From positions 1 to 15,000 of the forward strand of contig JADGNM010000016.1 of the NCBI GenBank assembly GCA_017883485.1: a stretch of 15,000 bases of DNA. Reading direction: 5' to 3'. Source of the stretch: Methanosarcina sp. Its GTDB lineage: Archaea; Halobacteriota; Methanosarcinia; Methanosarcinales; Methanosarcinaceae. Every line of letters starts with the position of its first letter. The stretch's first letter is position 1. Positions 7,973 through 14,823 of the stretch are shown one piece after another. The notes below the pieces were generated by a model. The model saw only the letters and a program-made list of their open reading frames with translations, ran no database searches and had not been told where the DNA came from. Position numbers and translations under genes: made by a program.

Positions 7973-8911
7973 ATGGCAGCTTACTGGGATGGTTATGGTC
8001 ATTATGAGCCCTCAAAACCAATTGAGGTCAAAGGGGGTATTAAGGCAAAATCCAAACGTGGGAGCTTTACCCAGAGCTGGTGGGCAAAACGCTGGATTAA
8101 AACCCTTGAAAGCTTTAATATTGGGGCCAGGTTGGGCCGCGGAAAGAGCTATGCCCGCAAGGGTCAGGTAACCTCCATAAAAATAGAGGCAGGGCTTGTA
8201 AGGGCGAAAGTCCAGGGTTCAAAACCCAAACCCTATGAAGTAACGATCAAAGTCCGGACCCTGACCGGTTCCGAATGGGAACTCCTTGCAGAAAAACTTG
8301 CCTTGAAACCTATCTTTGCAGCAAAGCTCCTCGCAGGTGAGATGCCGGAAGATATTGATTCCGTATTTAAGGAAATCGGGCTCTCCCTCTTCCCTGAAAC
8401 GCTCGACGACCTTGAAACCGATTGCTCCTGCCCCGACTGGTCAAACCCCTGCAAACACATTGCAGCCGTCTACTACCTGATCGGGGAAGAATTTGACAGG
8501 GACCCTTTCCTTATCTTTAAGCTAAGAGGTGTGGACATGGATGATTTTATGTCCATTCTCGGAAAGGGCTTTGTTCCGGAAACTGCGGACCAGGTAGCAG
8601 AAGCCGGGATCTTTATGGAAAGGCCTGATGGTGAAACTGGAACTTCACCCAAAGGTGGAATATCTCCTATTTTACCTGAGCCTCTGCCCCTTGATCCGGA
8701 AGCCTTCTGGGGCAGGCTCCCTGAAAACCCAAAAGAGGAAAAAAGCCCCTCCCTTGAGGCTCACATTCCTCCGGTTCCAGCTGCCCTTCCAAAAAGGCTT
8801 GGGAAATTTCCCTTCTGGAGCGGCGAAGAGGATTTGCTTGAGATGCTGGAAGAAATCTACAAAAAGGCTTCACCTGCAGGAATGATGATCTTCCTTGGAG
8901 AGCGCAAATGA
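7973..8911 (+). CDS. SWIM zinc-finger protein, partner of the SNF2 helicase
   Basis: This is a 312-aa protein with a SWIM zinc-binding motif, CxCx6CxH, at Cys151, Cys153, Cys160 and His162 ('CSCPDWSNPCKH'), followed by the usual hydrophobic helix 'IAAVYYLIGEEFD'. SWIM domains are known to bind DNA or proteins and are often fused or adjacent to SNF2 ATPases in prokaryotes. The N-terminal part ('YWDGYGHYEPSKPIEVKGG...RWIKTLESF') is shared by the YnZ-like/SWIM family. The C-terminal third is Pro/Glu-rich and probably flexible. ATG 7973 is preferred to the in-frame GTG at 7964 because GGTGA (7963-7967) stands 5 nt before it. The helicase stop is at 7969-7971, so the site for this gene lies inside the helicase gene and translation is likely coupled. 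A T-rich tract follows the stop. Confidence 0.9.
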   Translation: MAAYWDGYGHYEPSKPIEVKGGIKAKSKRGSFTQSWWAKRWIKTLESFNIGARLGRGKSYARKGQVTSIKIEAGLVRAKVQGSKPKPYEVTIKVRTLTGSEWELLAEKLALKPIFAAKLLAGEMPEDIDSVFKEIGLSLFPETLDDLETDCSCPDWSNPCKHIAAVYYLIGEEFDRDPFLIFKLRGVDMDDFMSILGKGFVPETADQVAEAGIFMERPDGETGTSPKGGISPILPEPLPLDPEAFWGRLPENPKEEKSPSLEAHIPPVPAALPKRLGKFPFWSGEEDLLEMLEEIYKKASPAGMMIFLGERK

Positions 8912-10356
8912 ATGCTTATGAGACTTTTTTCTTTTTTCTTCAAAGAATAAAATTTTAATTTTTTGCACTCATTTTCGGCTTCAATGCGGCCGGACTTCAC
9001 TGCTTCCTTCAGTGCCAGATAATCGCGTTTCGTCTGGTCGGCGTAGGCCACAGCAAAATCAGTGACGGCCTCGCAAAAAGTGTCGCTCTTGCCAATATAT
9101 CCCGAAATACAGGCTGCATTCCCTGTCCTCGCATGAGCTCGGGCAAGGCACGCACTGCACACCATGAGATACGTTTCCAGGCTTTCTTTGTCCAGGAAGT
9201 CCAGGTCAAATGAGCCCTTCATGTCTTTAAACTGACGCAAATAGTACTGGATTCCGGTCGATGAGTCATCGATCCATGATAGAAAGATATCGCTTGCGGC
9301 CTGCATCATTTTCTGTCCGATCAACACGCGCTGACCCTGGCTTTTATATTCCTTCCCTGCGACGTAGGGTTCCAGAACTGACGGCACCGCCTCTTTCAGT
9401 TGCAGTATCAGCGCATCTTCTTTTGCAGCACCTTCGAGCAGGAAGAGAATACAGTGCTTTCCAATGCTGCTGGTACCTGCAATCTGCATAGCTCCACTCG
9501 AGAGTCGAAAGTGCGACATGAGCTGGCGCTTTTCTTCCGGAAGGCTTGCCAAGTAACCCTTAAACAACTTTTCAACATCCTTTTCTGTAATCCATGCTTT
9601 TTGTTCTTCGGTCACAGTTTCATCCAAACGCACCAGAAATGGAGGATCGTTTCGGATTTGCCGCCTGCCGCCAACTTTCTCACTTATTTTTTCCGCTGTA
9701 CGTTCCTGTGTATTTTCTACTGCCTTATCGATAACCTTTTGGACGCTTCTTCTGGCTTTCAAGGAGGACATGTCAAAGATCTCAAAGACTTTATCTATCT
9801 CCATGTCGTGATACCACACCTCCAGGGGGGAAGCCCCGGCAAGACTTGCAATGGCCCCGCGATAAGATCTGCTAACAACCATAGCCAGTTCCCGGTTCAT
9901 CTCATCGTCAAATTTTTTTGCCCTTCCCGCTAACACCGCGCTGGTTGCCAGGCGTTTGAGGTCTCACTCCCATGGACCGGGATAGGTCTCATCGAAATCG
10001 TTAATGTCGAAAACCAGCTTTCGCTCCGGCGTGGCAAAAACGCCGAAGTTAAACAGGTGTGCATCCCCGCAGAGCTGCACCTGCAGCCCGGTAACCGGTG
10101 TTGTAGCAAGATCGGCCGCCATCATTGCAGCCATACCCCGCATGAAGGAAAAATACGATTTAAGCATGCGGCAATATTTTAATGGCAAAAGATGTTGCAG
10201 ACGATTTTTGTCCTGTTCCTGAAGCAGGCCTATTGGATCGGGTCTCGAAGGCGCAGGCGTCCATGTCCTGTGGCTGCCGCGGGGTACCTGTTCTCTCAGG
10301 GCTCTGCCCCTTTCCTGAAGTTCCTGGATAGTAGCCATCCTTTCATTATCTAACAT
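8857..10356 (-). pseudogene. DUF2252 family protein, broken by one TGA
   Basis: The frame reads from ATG 10356 to TAG 8857-8859 and is interrupted once, by TGA at 9964-9966 (codon 131). DUF2252 landmarks are clear: 'CGDAHLFNFG' (96-105) and 'FDINDFDE' (116-123), which resemble the catalytic and metal-binding loops of kinase-like folds, though I know of no proven activity. The family continues 'PGPWEWDLKRLA'; here it is 'PGPWE-stop-DLKRLA', so the stop replaces Trp (TGG to TGA) and the frame is unchanged. A strong AGAGGGG at 10364-10370, 7 nt upstream, sets the start. A restart at the GTG 9936 would lack the conserved loops. The C-terminus after 'GRIEAE' becomes AT-rich coded and Lys-rich and overlaps the convergent SWIM gene by 55 nt, longer than expected for the family. 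The gene looks less AT-rich than its surroundings by eye. Confidence 0.8.
8921..8940 (+). terminator. T-run terminator after the SNF2-SWIM unit
   Basis: Two T6 runs (8925-8930 and 8932-8937) in a pyrimidine-rich tract begin about 14 nt after the SWIM stop. Such T-runs end archaeal transcripts. Confidence 0.55.
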
Positions 10357-10363
10357 TCGCAAT

Positions 10364-10370
10364 CCCCTCT
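10364..10370 (-). promoter_or_regulatory. Shine-Dalgarno of the DUF2252 gene
   Basis: AGAGGGG on the minus strand, 7 nt before ATG 10356. It argues for that start over the in-frame TTG at 10362. Confidence 0.55.
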
Positions 10371-10498
10371 AAATTGTTTAATTAACAGTTTTTTAAATTT
10401 GTTTTTTAAAAAATGCTAATCATATTGATTATTCATGTGTGGTGAATATAAACTTGAGGCTTTTCCAATATTGAGAAGATGCGTTAAAAGCAAAAAAC

Positions 10499-10512
10499 GG
10501 TATATAAATACC
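10499..10512 (-). promoter_or_regulatory. Candidate TATA box for the DUF2252 gene
   Basis: The minus strand reads GGTATTTATATACC, close to the archaeal TATA consensus. It would give a leader of about 120 nt. A nearer AT block at 10385-10412 is an alternative promoter with a shorter leader. The element is nearly symmetrical, so plus-strand use is possible too. Confidence 0.4.
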
Positions 10513-10682
10513 ATCTATTTCATTTTTTTCATAAATTGGAGAAATCCTGTATTTGCGAAAATCAAATTTTGCGACTATTTTTAGAAACGATCGGCTCCAG
10601 TCAGCTCAGGGTGCCGGATAGGAAATCCCGAGGGCACTATCAGGTTCTCCTTACAATAGCTTTGCGCTTAAAGTCTTATGTC

Positions 10683-10720
10683 TGCACCTGAAGAGGGGAA
10701 AAAATGGGACTTAAGGTGCA
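10683..10720 (-). terminator. Stem-loop downstream of the TPR gene
   Basis: TGCACCTGAAG (10683-10693) pairs with CTTAAGGTGCA (10710-10720) with one mismatch. On the minus strand the loop carries a T6 run. It lies about 75 nt past the TPR stop. It may act as a terminator or 3' stabilising structure; this is inference. Confidence 0.3.
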
Positions 10721-10780
10721 AAGCCCATAACAATATCGATCGATTAAGCACGGAGTATTTGTGAGCAAGGAATAATTCTT

Positions 10781-10813
10781 ATTTCCGCAAAACTCCTATT
10801 TCCGCCAACTCCT
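10781..10813 (-). repeat. Tandem duplication of 16-17 nt spanning the TPR stop codon
   Basis: On the minus strand AGGAGTTGGCGGAAAT is followed at once by AGGAGTTTTGCGGAAAT and then AAG. The junction makes the TPR stop TAG; a single copy followed by AAG would have given TAA. Confidence 0.75.
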
Positions 10814-12262
10814 CTCCATTTTCTCGTACAGGCCAATTAGATTATTCCTTGTTACTTTAAAATATGGATGATCTATCCCGTATTTTTTTTCGATTATATC
10901 GAGGGCTTTTTCGTAGAGGTCGATTGCGGCTTCGTATTCGCCCAGACTTTCGCGGAGACCTGCGAGGTTGTTGAGCGTGGTGCCGACATCAGGATGGGTC
11001 GGGCCGAGAGACTTTTCGTATATATCAAGGGCACGGATATACAGGGGAAGGGCCTTTTTATACTGGCCAAGGATCCTGTAGAGTTCACCAAGGTTGTTTA
11101 AGGTCTTGGCAACATCCGGATGGTCAGGATCGAGGATTCGCTCCCTGATTTCAATGGCTTGTTGGTAAAGTTCCAGGGCTTTTTCATAGCGTCCTTTCTG
11201 GACGTAAACGCCTGCAAGGTTGTTCAGGGTTGTGGCAAAGCCCGTATGTTCGGTTTTCCCGAATTTCTCCATCATCTCGAGGGACCCGGTGTAGAGGATA
11301 AGGGCTTTTTCGTATCTTGCAGTCTGGAAATAGAGAAGGGCAATGTTGTTTAAGGTCTGGGCTACCTGCGGGTGTTCCGTACAGTATATTTTTTCCTGGA
11401 GCTTTAGAGCCTGTCCATATATCTCCTCAGCTTCCTCGGTTTTGCCCATTTCGGAAAGCAGAACACCCAGGTTATTCAGGGTTCCGGCTTTATGCACCAG
11501 AACCACGCGTTTCTCAGGCTCATGCTCCTGAAACTCTTCCAGAAGTTTGAGAGCACTGGTGTAGAATTCTTCAGCTATTTCGGGTTTTTCCATTCCTTTA
11601 TAGAAGAAAGCCATCCTGTTCAAAGTCCGTACAGCACCCAGATTTTCAGGACTCAAGAACTTTCCCTGGATCTCAAGCGCACGTATATAAGAAGAACGGG
11701 CTTCTTCGTGCCTTTCCAGCAAGTAATAGAGAGTGCCAAGCTCGCTGAGCGTATCCCCGGTCTCAGACCGTTCTGCTCCAAGCATTTCACGGATCCTGAG
11801 CGCTCTGGAAAAAAGCCTTAGAGACTCTTCATAATCACCTTTATAGCGGTAAATTCCTGCAAGCCCATTCAATGCAGCCGCAGTTCCTGCACTATCCGGC
11901 CCGAGTTCCTTTTCCGCAATTCTAAGCAGCTCTTCGTAGAAGGGTAAAAGTACTTTCCATGACACTGATCTATAAAATGGTTCAGTCGTGACAATAAACC
12001 AGCTTACCAGTTCTTCAGGCTCGAAAATCTCTTTTGCATGCAAAAAAGCTTCCTTCAGGGCTATTCCGTCTTCCGGAGTGATAAGTTCGGGATCAAGGTT
12101 TTTCAACCGCTGCTCATACCTCTCAAGCAAAACTTTATGATTTTCCACTCTTTTACTGTAATTTTCAGCCTTTTTACCTTCTATTCCAGCGGAGCAATTT
12201 CCTGCGGAAGTCTCGTCTTTTTCTGATACCTCTTCTTTTTCTGATTCATTGGAATTGATCAC
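10796..12262 (-). CDS. Tetratricopeptide-repeat protein (kinesin-light-chain-like TPR array)
   Basis: This 488-aa soluble protein has at least eight TPR units at a 42-residue spacing, at about 129-162, 171-204, 212-246, 260-294, 302-336, 344-378, 386-420 and 428-462, plus a partial C-terminal unit. Repeats carry the 'TLNNLAxLYxxxGxYExALxLYxxALxI' pattern and often begin 'HPDVA', as in TPR_10/TPR_12 arrays of kinesin light chain type. Such arrays form a superhelical scaffold for protein binding; the partner is not evident. The first 45 residues are charged and probably disordered. No signal peptide or membrane helix is seen. The start is GTG 12262, backed by a very strong AAGGAGGGG ending 7 nt upstream. 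The stop is TAG, created by a small duplication. No catalytic domain is fused to the array. Confidence 0.9.
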   Translation of the reverse strand: MINSNESEKEEVSEKDETSAGNCSAGIEGKKAENYSKRVENHKVLLERYEQRLKNLDPELITPEDGIALKEAFLHAKEIFEPEELVSWFIVTTEPFYRSVSWKVLLPFYEELLRIAEKELGPDSAGTAAALNGLAGIYRYKGDYEESLRLFSRALRIREMLGAERSETGDTLSELGTLYYLLERHEEARSSYIRALEIQGKFLSPENLGAVRTLNRMAFFYKGMEKPEIAEEFYTSALKLLEEFQEHEPEKRVVLVHKAGTLNNLGVLLSEMGKTEEAEEIYGQALKLQEKIYCTEHPQVAQTLNNIALLYFQTARYEKALILYTGSLEMMEKFGKTEHTGFATTLNNLAGVYVQKGRYEKALELYQQAIEIRERILDPDHPDVAKTLNNLGELYRILGQYKKALPLYIRALDIYEKSLGPTHPDVGTTLNNLAGLRESLGEYEAAIDLYEKALDIIEKKYGIDHPYFKVTRNNLIGLYEKMERSWRK

Positions 12263-12267
12263 TATTT

Positions 12268-12277
12268 ACCCCTCCTT
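12268..12277 (-). promoter_or_regulatory. Strong Shine-Dalgarno that fixes the GTG start of the TPR gene
   Basis: The minus strand reads AAGGAGGGGT here, 6-7 nt before GTG 12262. No nearby ATG in frame competes. Confidence 0.7.
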
Positions 12278-12338
12278 AACGAAAAACTGTATAATGACGT
12301 CACATCCGGAGAATTAACAGTAAATTTTCAGAGTATTC

Positions 12339-12346
12339 TATATTAA
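12339..12346 (-). promoter_or_regulatory. Candidate TATA box for the TPR gene
   Basis: The minus strand reads TTAATATA. Transcription would begin near 12315 and give a leader of about 50 nt that includes the strong Shine-Dalgarno. Confidence 0.35.
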
Positions 12347-12482
12347 GTAAGAGGCAGGTCAGGACTTAAAAGTAATGGGAAAAAAGTACAGGGACTTTAT
12401 AAGCAAATTGAAAAAGTTTACTTCTCTTTCAGACCAGCTCGGATATACACTCTCGGAGAATATTTATTAAACTCAGGAGAAA

Positions 12483-12614
12483 ATGAAAGAGAAATTTTTG
12501 CAGGCAAAAATAGGAGCTGAAGAGCAAACCATTACATCAGCAAACTCCCGCCACCATAAGCTATTAATCCATACTCTTCTGACTGGAAAAGAAAAATTTA
12601 ATTCCCTTTTGTAG
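12483..12614 (+). CDS. Possible small protein, 43 aa
   Basis: ATG 12483 follows AGGAGA (12475-12480) by 2 nt, closer than usual, and a TATA-like TTTATAAG lies at 12396-12403. The product is basic, with a 'HHKLLIHTLL' stretch but no recognisable domain. It ends in TAG at 12612-12614. It is antisense to nothing and lies in a spacer between two minus-strand genes. Chance is a fair explanation. Confidence 0.2.
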   Translation: MKEKFLQAKIGAEEQTITSANSRHHKLLIHTLLTGKEKFNSLL

Positions 12615-12633
12615 GGGGCCAAGGATTTTTCTT

Positions 12634-13731
12634 TTACCAGACACTGCTATTCTTCAGGGTCGCCAGAATGTTTGTAAATTCGTTGCTGAACCTGCACTGC
12701 CTGAAGTCAGGAGAATAAAGAATGTTGTCTTTTATCGCCTGTAACCCGATCATGAGGTTTATGTCATTGCTGTACTCTAATTCTTCGTCAGATGGAGTAA
12801 TATTTTCTGCAAGAATTTCAAGGAGCTTCGGATCAAGGTCATCTGTCATATATGTGTCCAGAATCAGAAGATCTGAGATTCTTTTGTAGAAATCAATTAA
12901 TCTCTGGTAGCCAGGTATAGCGTAAACTTTTGCCGCATCCTTTTGCCTGTTAAGATAAATCTGGTAGCGAGCTATTCTGCCTATAATGTTCTCTGTCGTT
13001 TGCTTTTTTGGGAACACGATTGGAAATCTTTTCAACATATTTGCACATATCTTATTCCTGGTTTGCCCGTGCTCGCGGCCCCATATCTCGGGAAAAGCCT
13101 TTGATATGGAGGAGTTGAGTACAGCTGTTATGTAAAGGTACAGTGTGGGGTCTCCAAGAACAACTCCTACTCCATCTGCAAATACGTGCTTTCCGATCAG
13201 ATCGTAAGAAGCTTGCAGATTGTAGTTGTTAGTAATTATGATTTTGGGAGTGTTGATGTACTGGAGGAAACTTTCGTTCTCCAGGCGGTAACAATCTGCA
13301 GAATCGAAATTCTGTTTTTCGGCTCCGGACTTGAGTTTGTTTTCCATTAACTCCTTATAAGCTACAGGAAACATTGTTTTTAACTCATCCGGCTGAAATA
13401 TTCTGTATTCTTTCCTGATGCCGTAGCCGATGATTTCATAAGGAAGCATAAACTGGTACTGCGTTGAGTGAATGGCAAACTCGTTCGATGGAGAACCATT
13501 CATGTAAGGATACGCAAGTTCCTTTTCTATACTTACCTGTTCTACACTTACATTCGTTTGTAGGGTTCTGCAGATGTAGGCTGAATCTGTGCAATTTTCT
13601 TTTGAAAGGCTGGCTCTGAATAGGAAATCATTCTTTTGGGGTATACCTTCGAAGACTTCTATTGAGACGTCTTCAAGGGTTGTAGGGATTTTGCTCAGCC
13701 TTTCTACAATATCCTCTTTACTCCAGAACAT
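12634..13731 (-). CDS. Orphan TaqI/type IIG-like C-terminal DNA specificity domain
   Basis: This 365-aa protein resembles the target-recognition half (TaqI_C-like) of type IIG/Eco57I-type restriction-modification enzymes. Features are 'YICRTLQTNVSVEQ' (52-65), 'FMLPYEI' (94-100), a 'FPVAYKELMENK' segment (121-132) matching the usual 'P.a..yL...' helix, 'TPKIIITNNYNLQASYDLIG' (161-180), 'YITAVLNSSISKAF' (200-213) and 'MLKRFPIVFP' (232-241). A helical tail follows. Parent enzymes exceed 800-1000 aa and carry a methyltransferase with an NPPY motif. None is present here or in the 300 bp upstream, so the chain begins at the domain boundary. ATG 13731 has GAAGTGA 6 nt upstream and a TATA box. It may be a decay remnant that kept a promoter, or a separate DNA-binding protein. 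Assignment is by motif pattern only. Confidence 0.6.
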   Translation of the reverse strand: MFWSKEDIVERLSKIPTTLEDVSIEVFEGIPQKNDFLFRASLSKENCTDSAYICRTLQTNVSVEQVSIEKELAYPYMNGSPSNEFAIHSTQYQFMLPYEIIGYGIRKEYRIFQPDELKTMFPVAYKELMENKLKSGAEKQNFDSADCYRLENESFLQYINTPKIIITNNYNLQASYDLIGKHVFADGVGVVLGDPTLYLYITAVLNSSISKAFPEIWGREHGQTRNKICANMLKRFPIVFPKKQTTENIIGRIARYQIYLNRQKDAAKVYAIPGYQRLIDFYKRISDLLILDTYMTDDLDPKLLEILAENITPSDEELEYSNDINLMIGLQAIKDNILYSPDFRQCRFSNEFTNILATLKNSSVW

Positions 13732-13746
13732 ATATTTTCACTTCTT

Positions 13747-13759
13747 TTTTATATATATA
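13747..13759 (-). promoter_or_regulatory. TATA box upstream of the specificity-domain gene
   Basis: The minus strand reads TATATATATAAAA. Its centre is about 22-25 nt before ATG 13731, so the transcript would be leaderless or nearly so. Confidence 0.45.
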
Positions 13760-13990
13760 GGGAATTCCGGATAAATAGCTCTCAGTCGTCAGTTGCAACG
13801 TCCAGAATGGGGGTTCTAATTTTGAAGAGAGCAGACCTCTGACTTTTCAGAATCTCCGTATCAAACTTTGAATACAACTCTTAATATAATAAATTATTCT
13901 TTATAAAGGTTGACAATTGAAACAGTTTTTTTCCAAGTTCAGAGGAAAAAATAAGAACATATGTCATTAAGTCAAATATTTGTTACCCGC

Positions 13991-14024
13991 AAAAAAGAGA
14001 TTTTTGGAAATTGAGGAAAAATCT
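13991..14024 (-). terminator. Hairpin plus T6 terminator of the DUF72 gene
   Basis: AGATTTTT (13998-14005) and AAAAATCT (14017-14024) form a perfect 8-bp stem with an 11-nt loop. On the minus strand it is followed within 1 nt by T6 (13996-13991). It begins 7 nt past the DUF72 stop. Confidence 0.6.
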
Positions 14025-14030
14025 TTGGGT

Positions 14031-14714
14031 TTACATATCAGACCAGGCTTTTAAAGTCATCTTTGCGTTTTCCAGCATATTATGATTATTATTGAAATAG
14101 ATATAGACCTTTTCAGGCTCAAACTCATCGATTTTCCCGATTGTCTCTTTTATTTCTTTCTGAGAATAATTATAATTGTACCAGCTTTCTCTTCCGTGCA
14201 TTCTCATATAAATGATTTTTCCCGGAAAGATCCTATCTCTGTAATCAGGCGAATCTACTGATACAAGGGTCACTTTTTCCAAAAGATCTGCACACAACTC
14301 ATCGTTTCCTAGCAGCTCCTTATTCCTTATCTCCAGGGCAAACCGTCCGCCAAGCCCAGTATTGTCTGCAAACCTGAGCGCCTTAGTGACATCATCGAAC
14401 TTCGGAGGCACCTGAAAGAGATAGAAATCAATGAGATGATCCATTGGCTCAAAAAGCTTCCGAAATTTCTCCCAGGTTTCAAAAGCATTCTCATTCAACT
14501 GGCGCCAGTGAGTTATTGACCTGTGGACTTTTACACTCCACCTGAGCCCTGCCCCTTTCATATTCCAGCTTCTGATCTGGTTCTGGAAGGGAAACCTATA
14601 ATAGCTGGCATTAAGTTCGACGGTGTTCAGGCTGGAATTCTGGACGAACCAATCAAGGTTTTTCTTTTTGTTCCAATCATAGTACCAGCCGCTTGTACCC
14701 ACAAATACATCCAT
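14031..14714 (-). CDS. DUF72 (YecE-like) TIM-barrel protein
   Basis: This 227-aa protein starts 'MDVFVGTSGWYYDW', the hallmark first strand of DUF72 (GTSGW, 6-10). Other family segments are 'NTVELNASYYRFP' (30-42), 'WSVKVHRSITH', 'LFQVPPKF', 'RFALEIRN' and 'IIYMRMHG'. The family forms a TIM barrel related to xylose-isomerase-like folds; it is widespread and its reaction is unknown. The length is near the short end of the family (about 230-280). ATG 14714 is preceded by GGGGA, 6 nt upstream. The gene looks intact, is flanked by its own candidate promoter and terminator, and so forms a single-gene unit. Its leader can fold so that the ribosome site is paired. Confidence 0.88.
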   Translation of the reverse strand: MDVFVGTSGWYYDWNKKKNLDWFVQNSSLNTVELNASYYRFPFQNQIRSWNMKGAGLRWSVKVHRSITHWRQLNENAFETWEKFRKLFEPMDHLIDFYLFQVPPKFDDVTKALRFADNTGLGGRFALEIRNKELLGNDELCADLLEKVTLVSVDSPDYRDRIFPGKIIYMRMHGRESWYNYNYSQKEIKETIGKIDEFEPEKVYIYFNNNHNMLENAKMTLKAWSDM

Positions 14715-14717
14715 AAA

Positions 14718-14773
14718 ATCCCCGTCATATTTATCTGCCCGATACCAGATCTATTTTTGCTTCTCACGGGGAT
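14718..14773 (-). promoter_or_regulatory. Leader hairpin that could hide the DUF72 Shine-Dalgarno
   Basis: ATCCCCGT (14766-14773 read on minus) and ACGGGGAT (14718-14725 on minus) are perfectly complementary over 8 bp, with a 40-nt loop. The downstream arm contains the GGGGA ribosome site, and the ATG follows 3 nt after that arm. Function is inferred. Confidence 0.4.
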
Positions 14774-14810
14774 AGGTTAATCGAATACGAATCTAAAACC
14801 TCTTCGGAAA

Positions 14811-14819
14811 AATATTAAA
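14811..14819 (-). promoter_or_regulatory. Candidate TATA box for DUF72
   Basis: The minus strand reads TTTAATATT. Transcription would start near 14789 and give a leader of about 75 nt that includes the whole hairpin at 14718-14773. Confidence 0.35.
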
Positions 14820-14823
14820 TTCA

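Larger units (their letters stand above)
10363..10795. other. 433-bp spacer with two hairpins and no gene
   Basis: This lies between the TPR gene (upstream on the minus strand) and the DUF2252 gene. It holds the TATA element above and two potential stem-loops. One is GTGCC (10611-10615) with GGCAC (10633-10637), with an inner GGAT/ATCC pairing. The other is 10683-10693 with 10710-10720 (10 of 11 bp paired, 16-nt loop). The second could end the TPR transcript, or both could belong to a small RNA. No frame here looks like a gene. Confidence 0.45.
12263..12633. other. 371-bp spacer: TPR promoter region and one doubtful small ORF
   Basis: This holds the TPR ribosome site and TATA candidate at its left end. 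The middle is AT-rich, with a plus-strand TATA-like TTTATAAG at 12396-12403. The only possible gene is the 43-codon plus-strand frame at 12483 listed separately. The right end borders the 3' end of the specificity-domain gene; no clear terminator is seen there beyond a short T-rich tract. Confidence 0.45.

Noticed and set aside
9964..9966. TGA read as selenocysteine in DUF2252
   Set aside because: The family has Trp at this place, not Cys or a redox residue, and Methanosarcina-like archaea are not known to use selenocysteine.
10678..10764. 28-codon frame with ATG at 10678 in the TPR-DUF2252 spacer
   Set aside because: It overlaps the hairpin, has no upstream ribosome site and is too short to support.
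10796..12262. Regular 126-nt periodicity as a DNA repeat array or CRISPR
   Set aside because: The period comes from 42-residue TPR units that differ in DNA sequence; there are no identical repeats with unique spacers.
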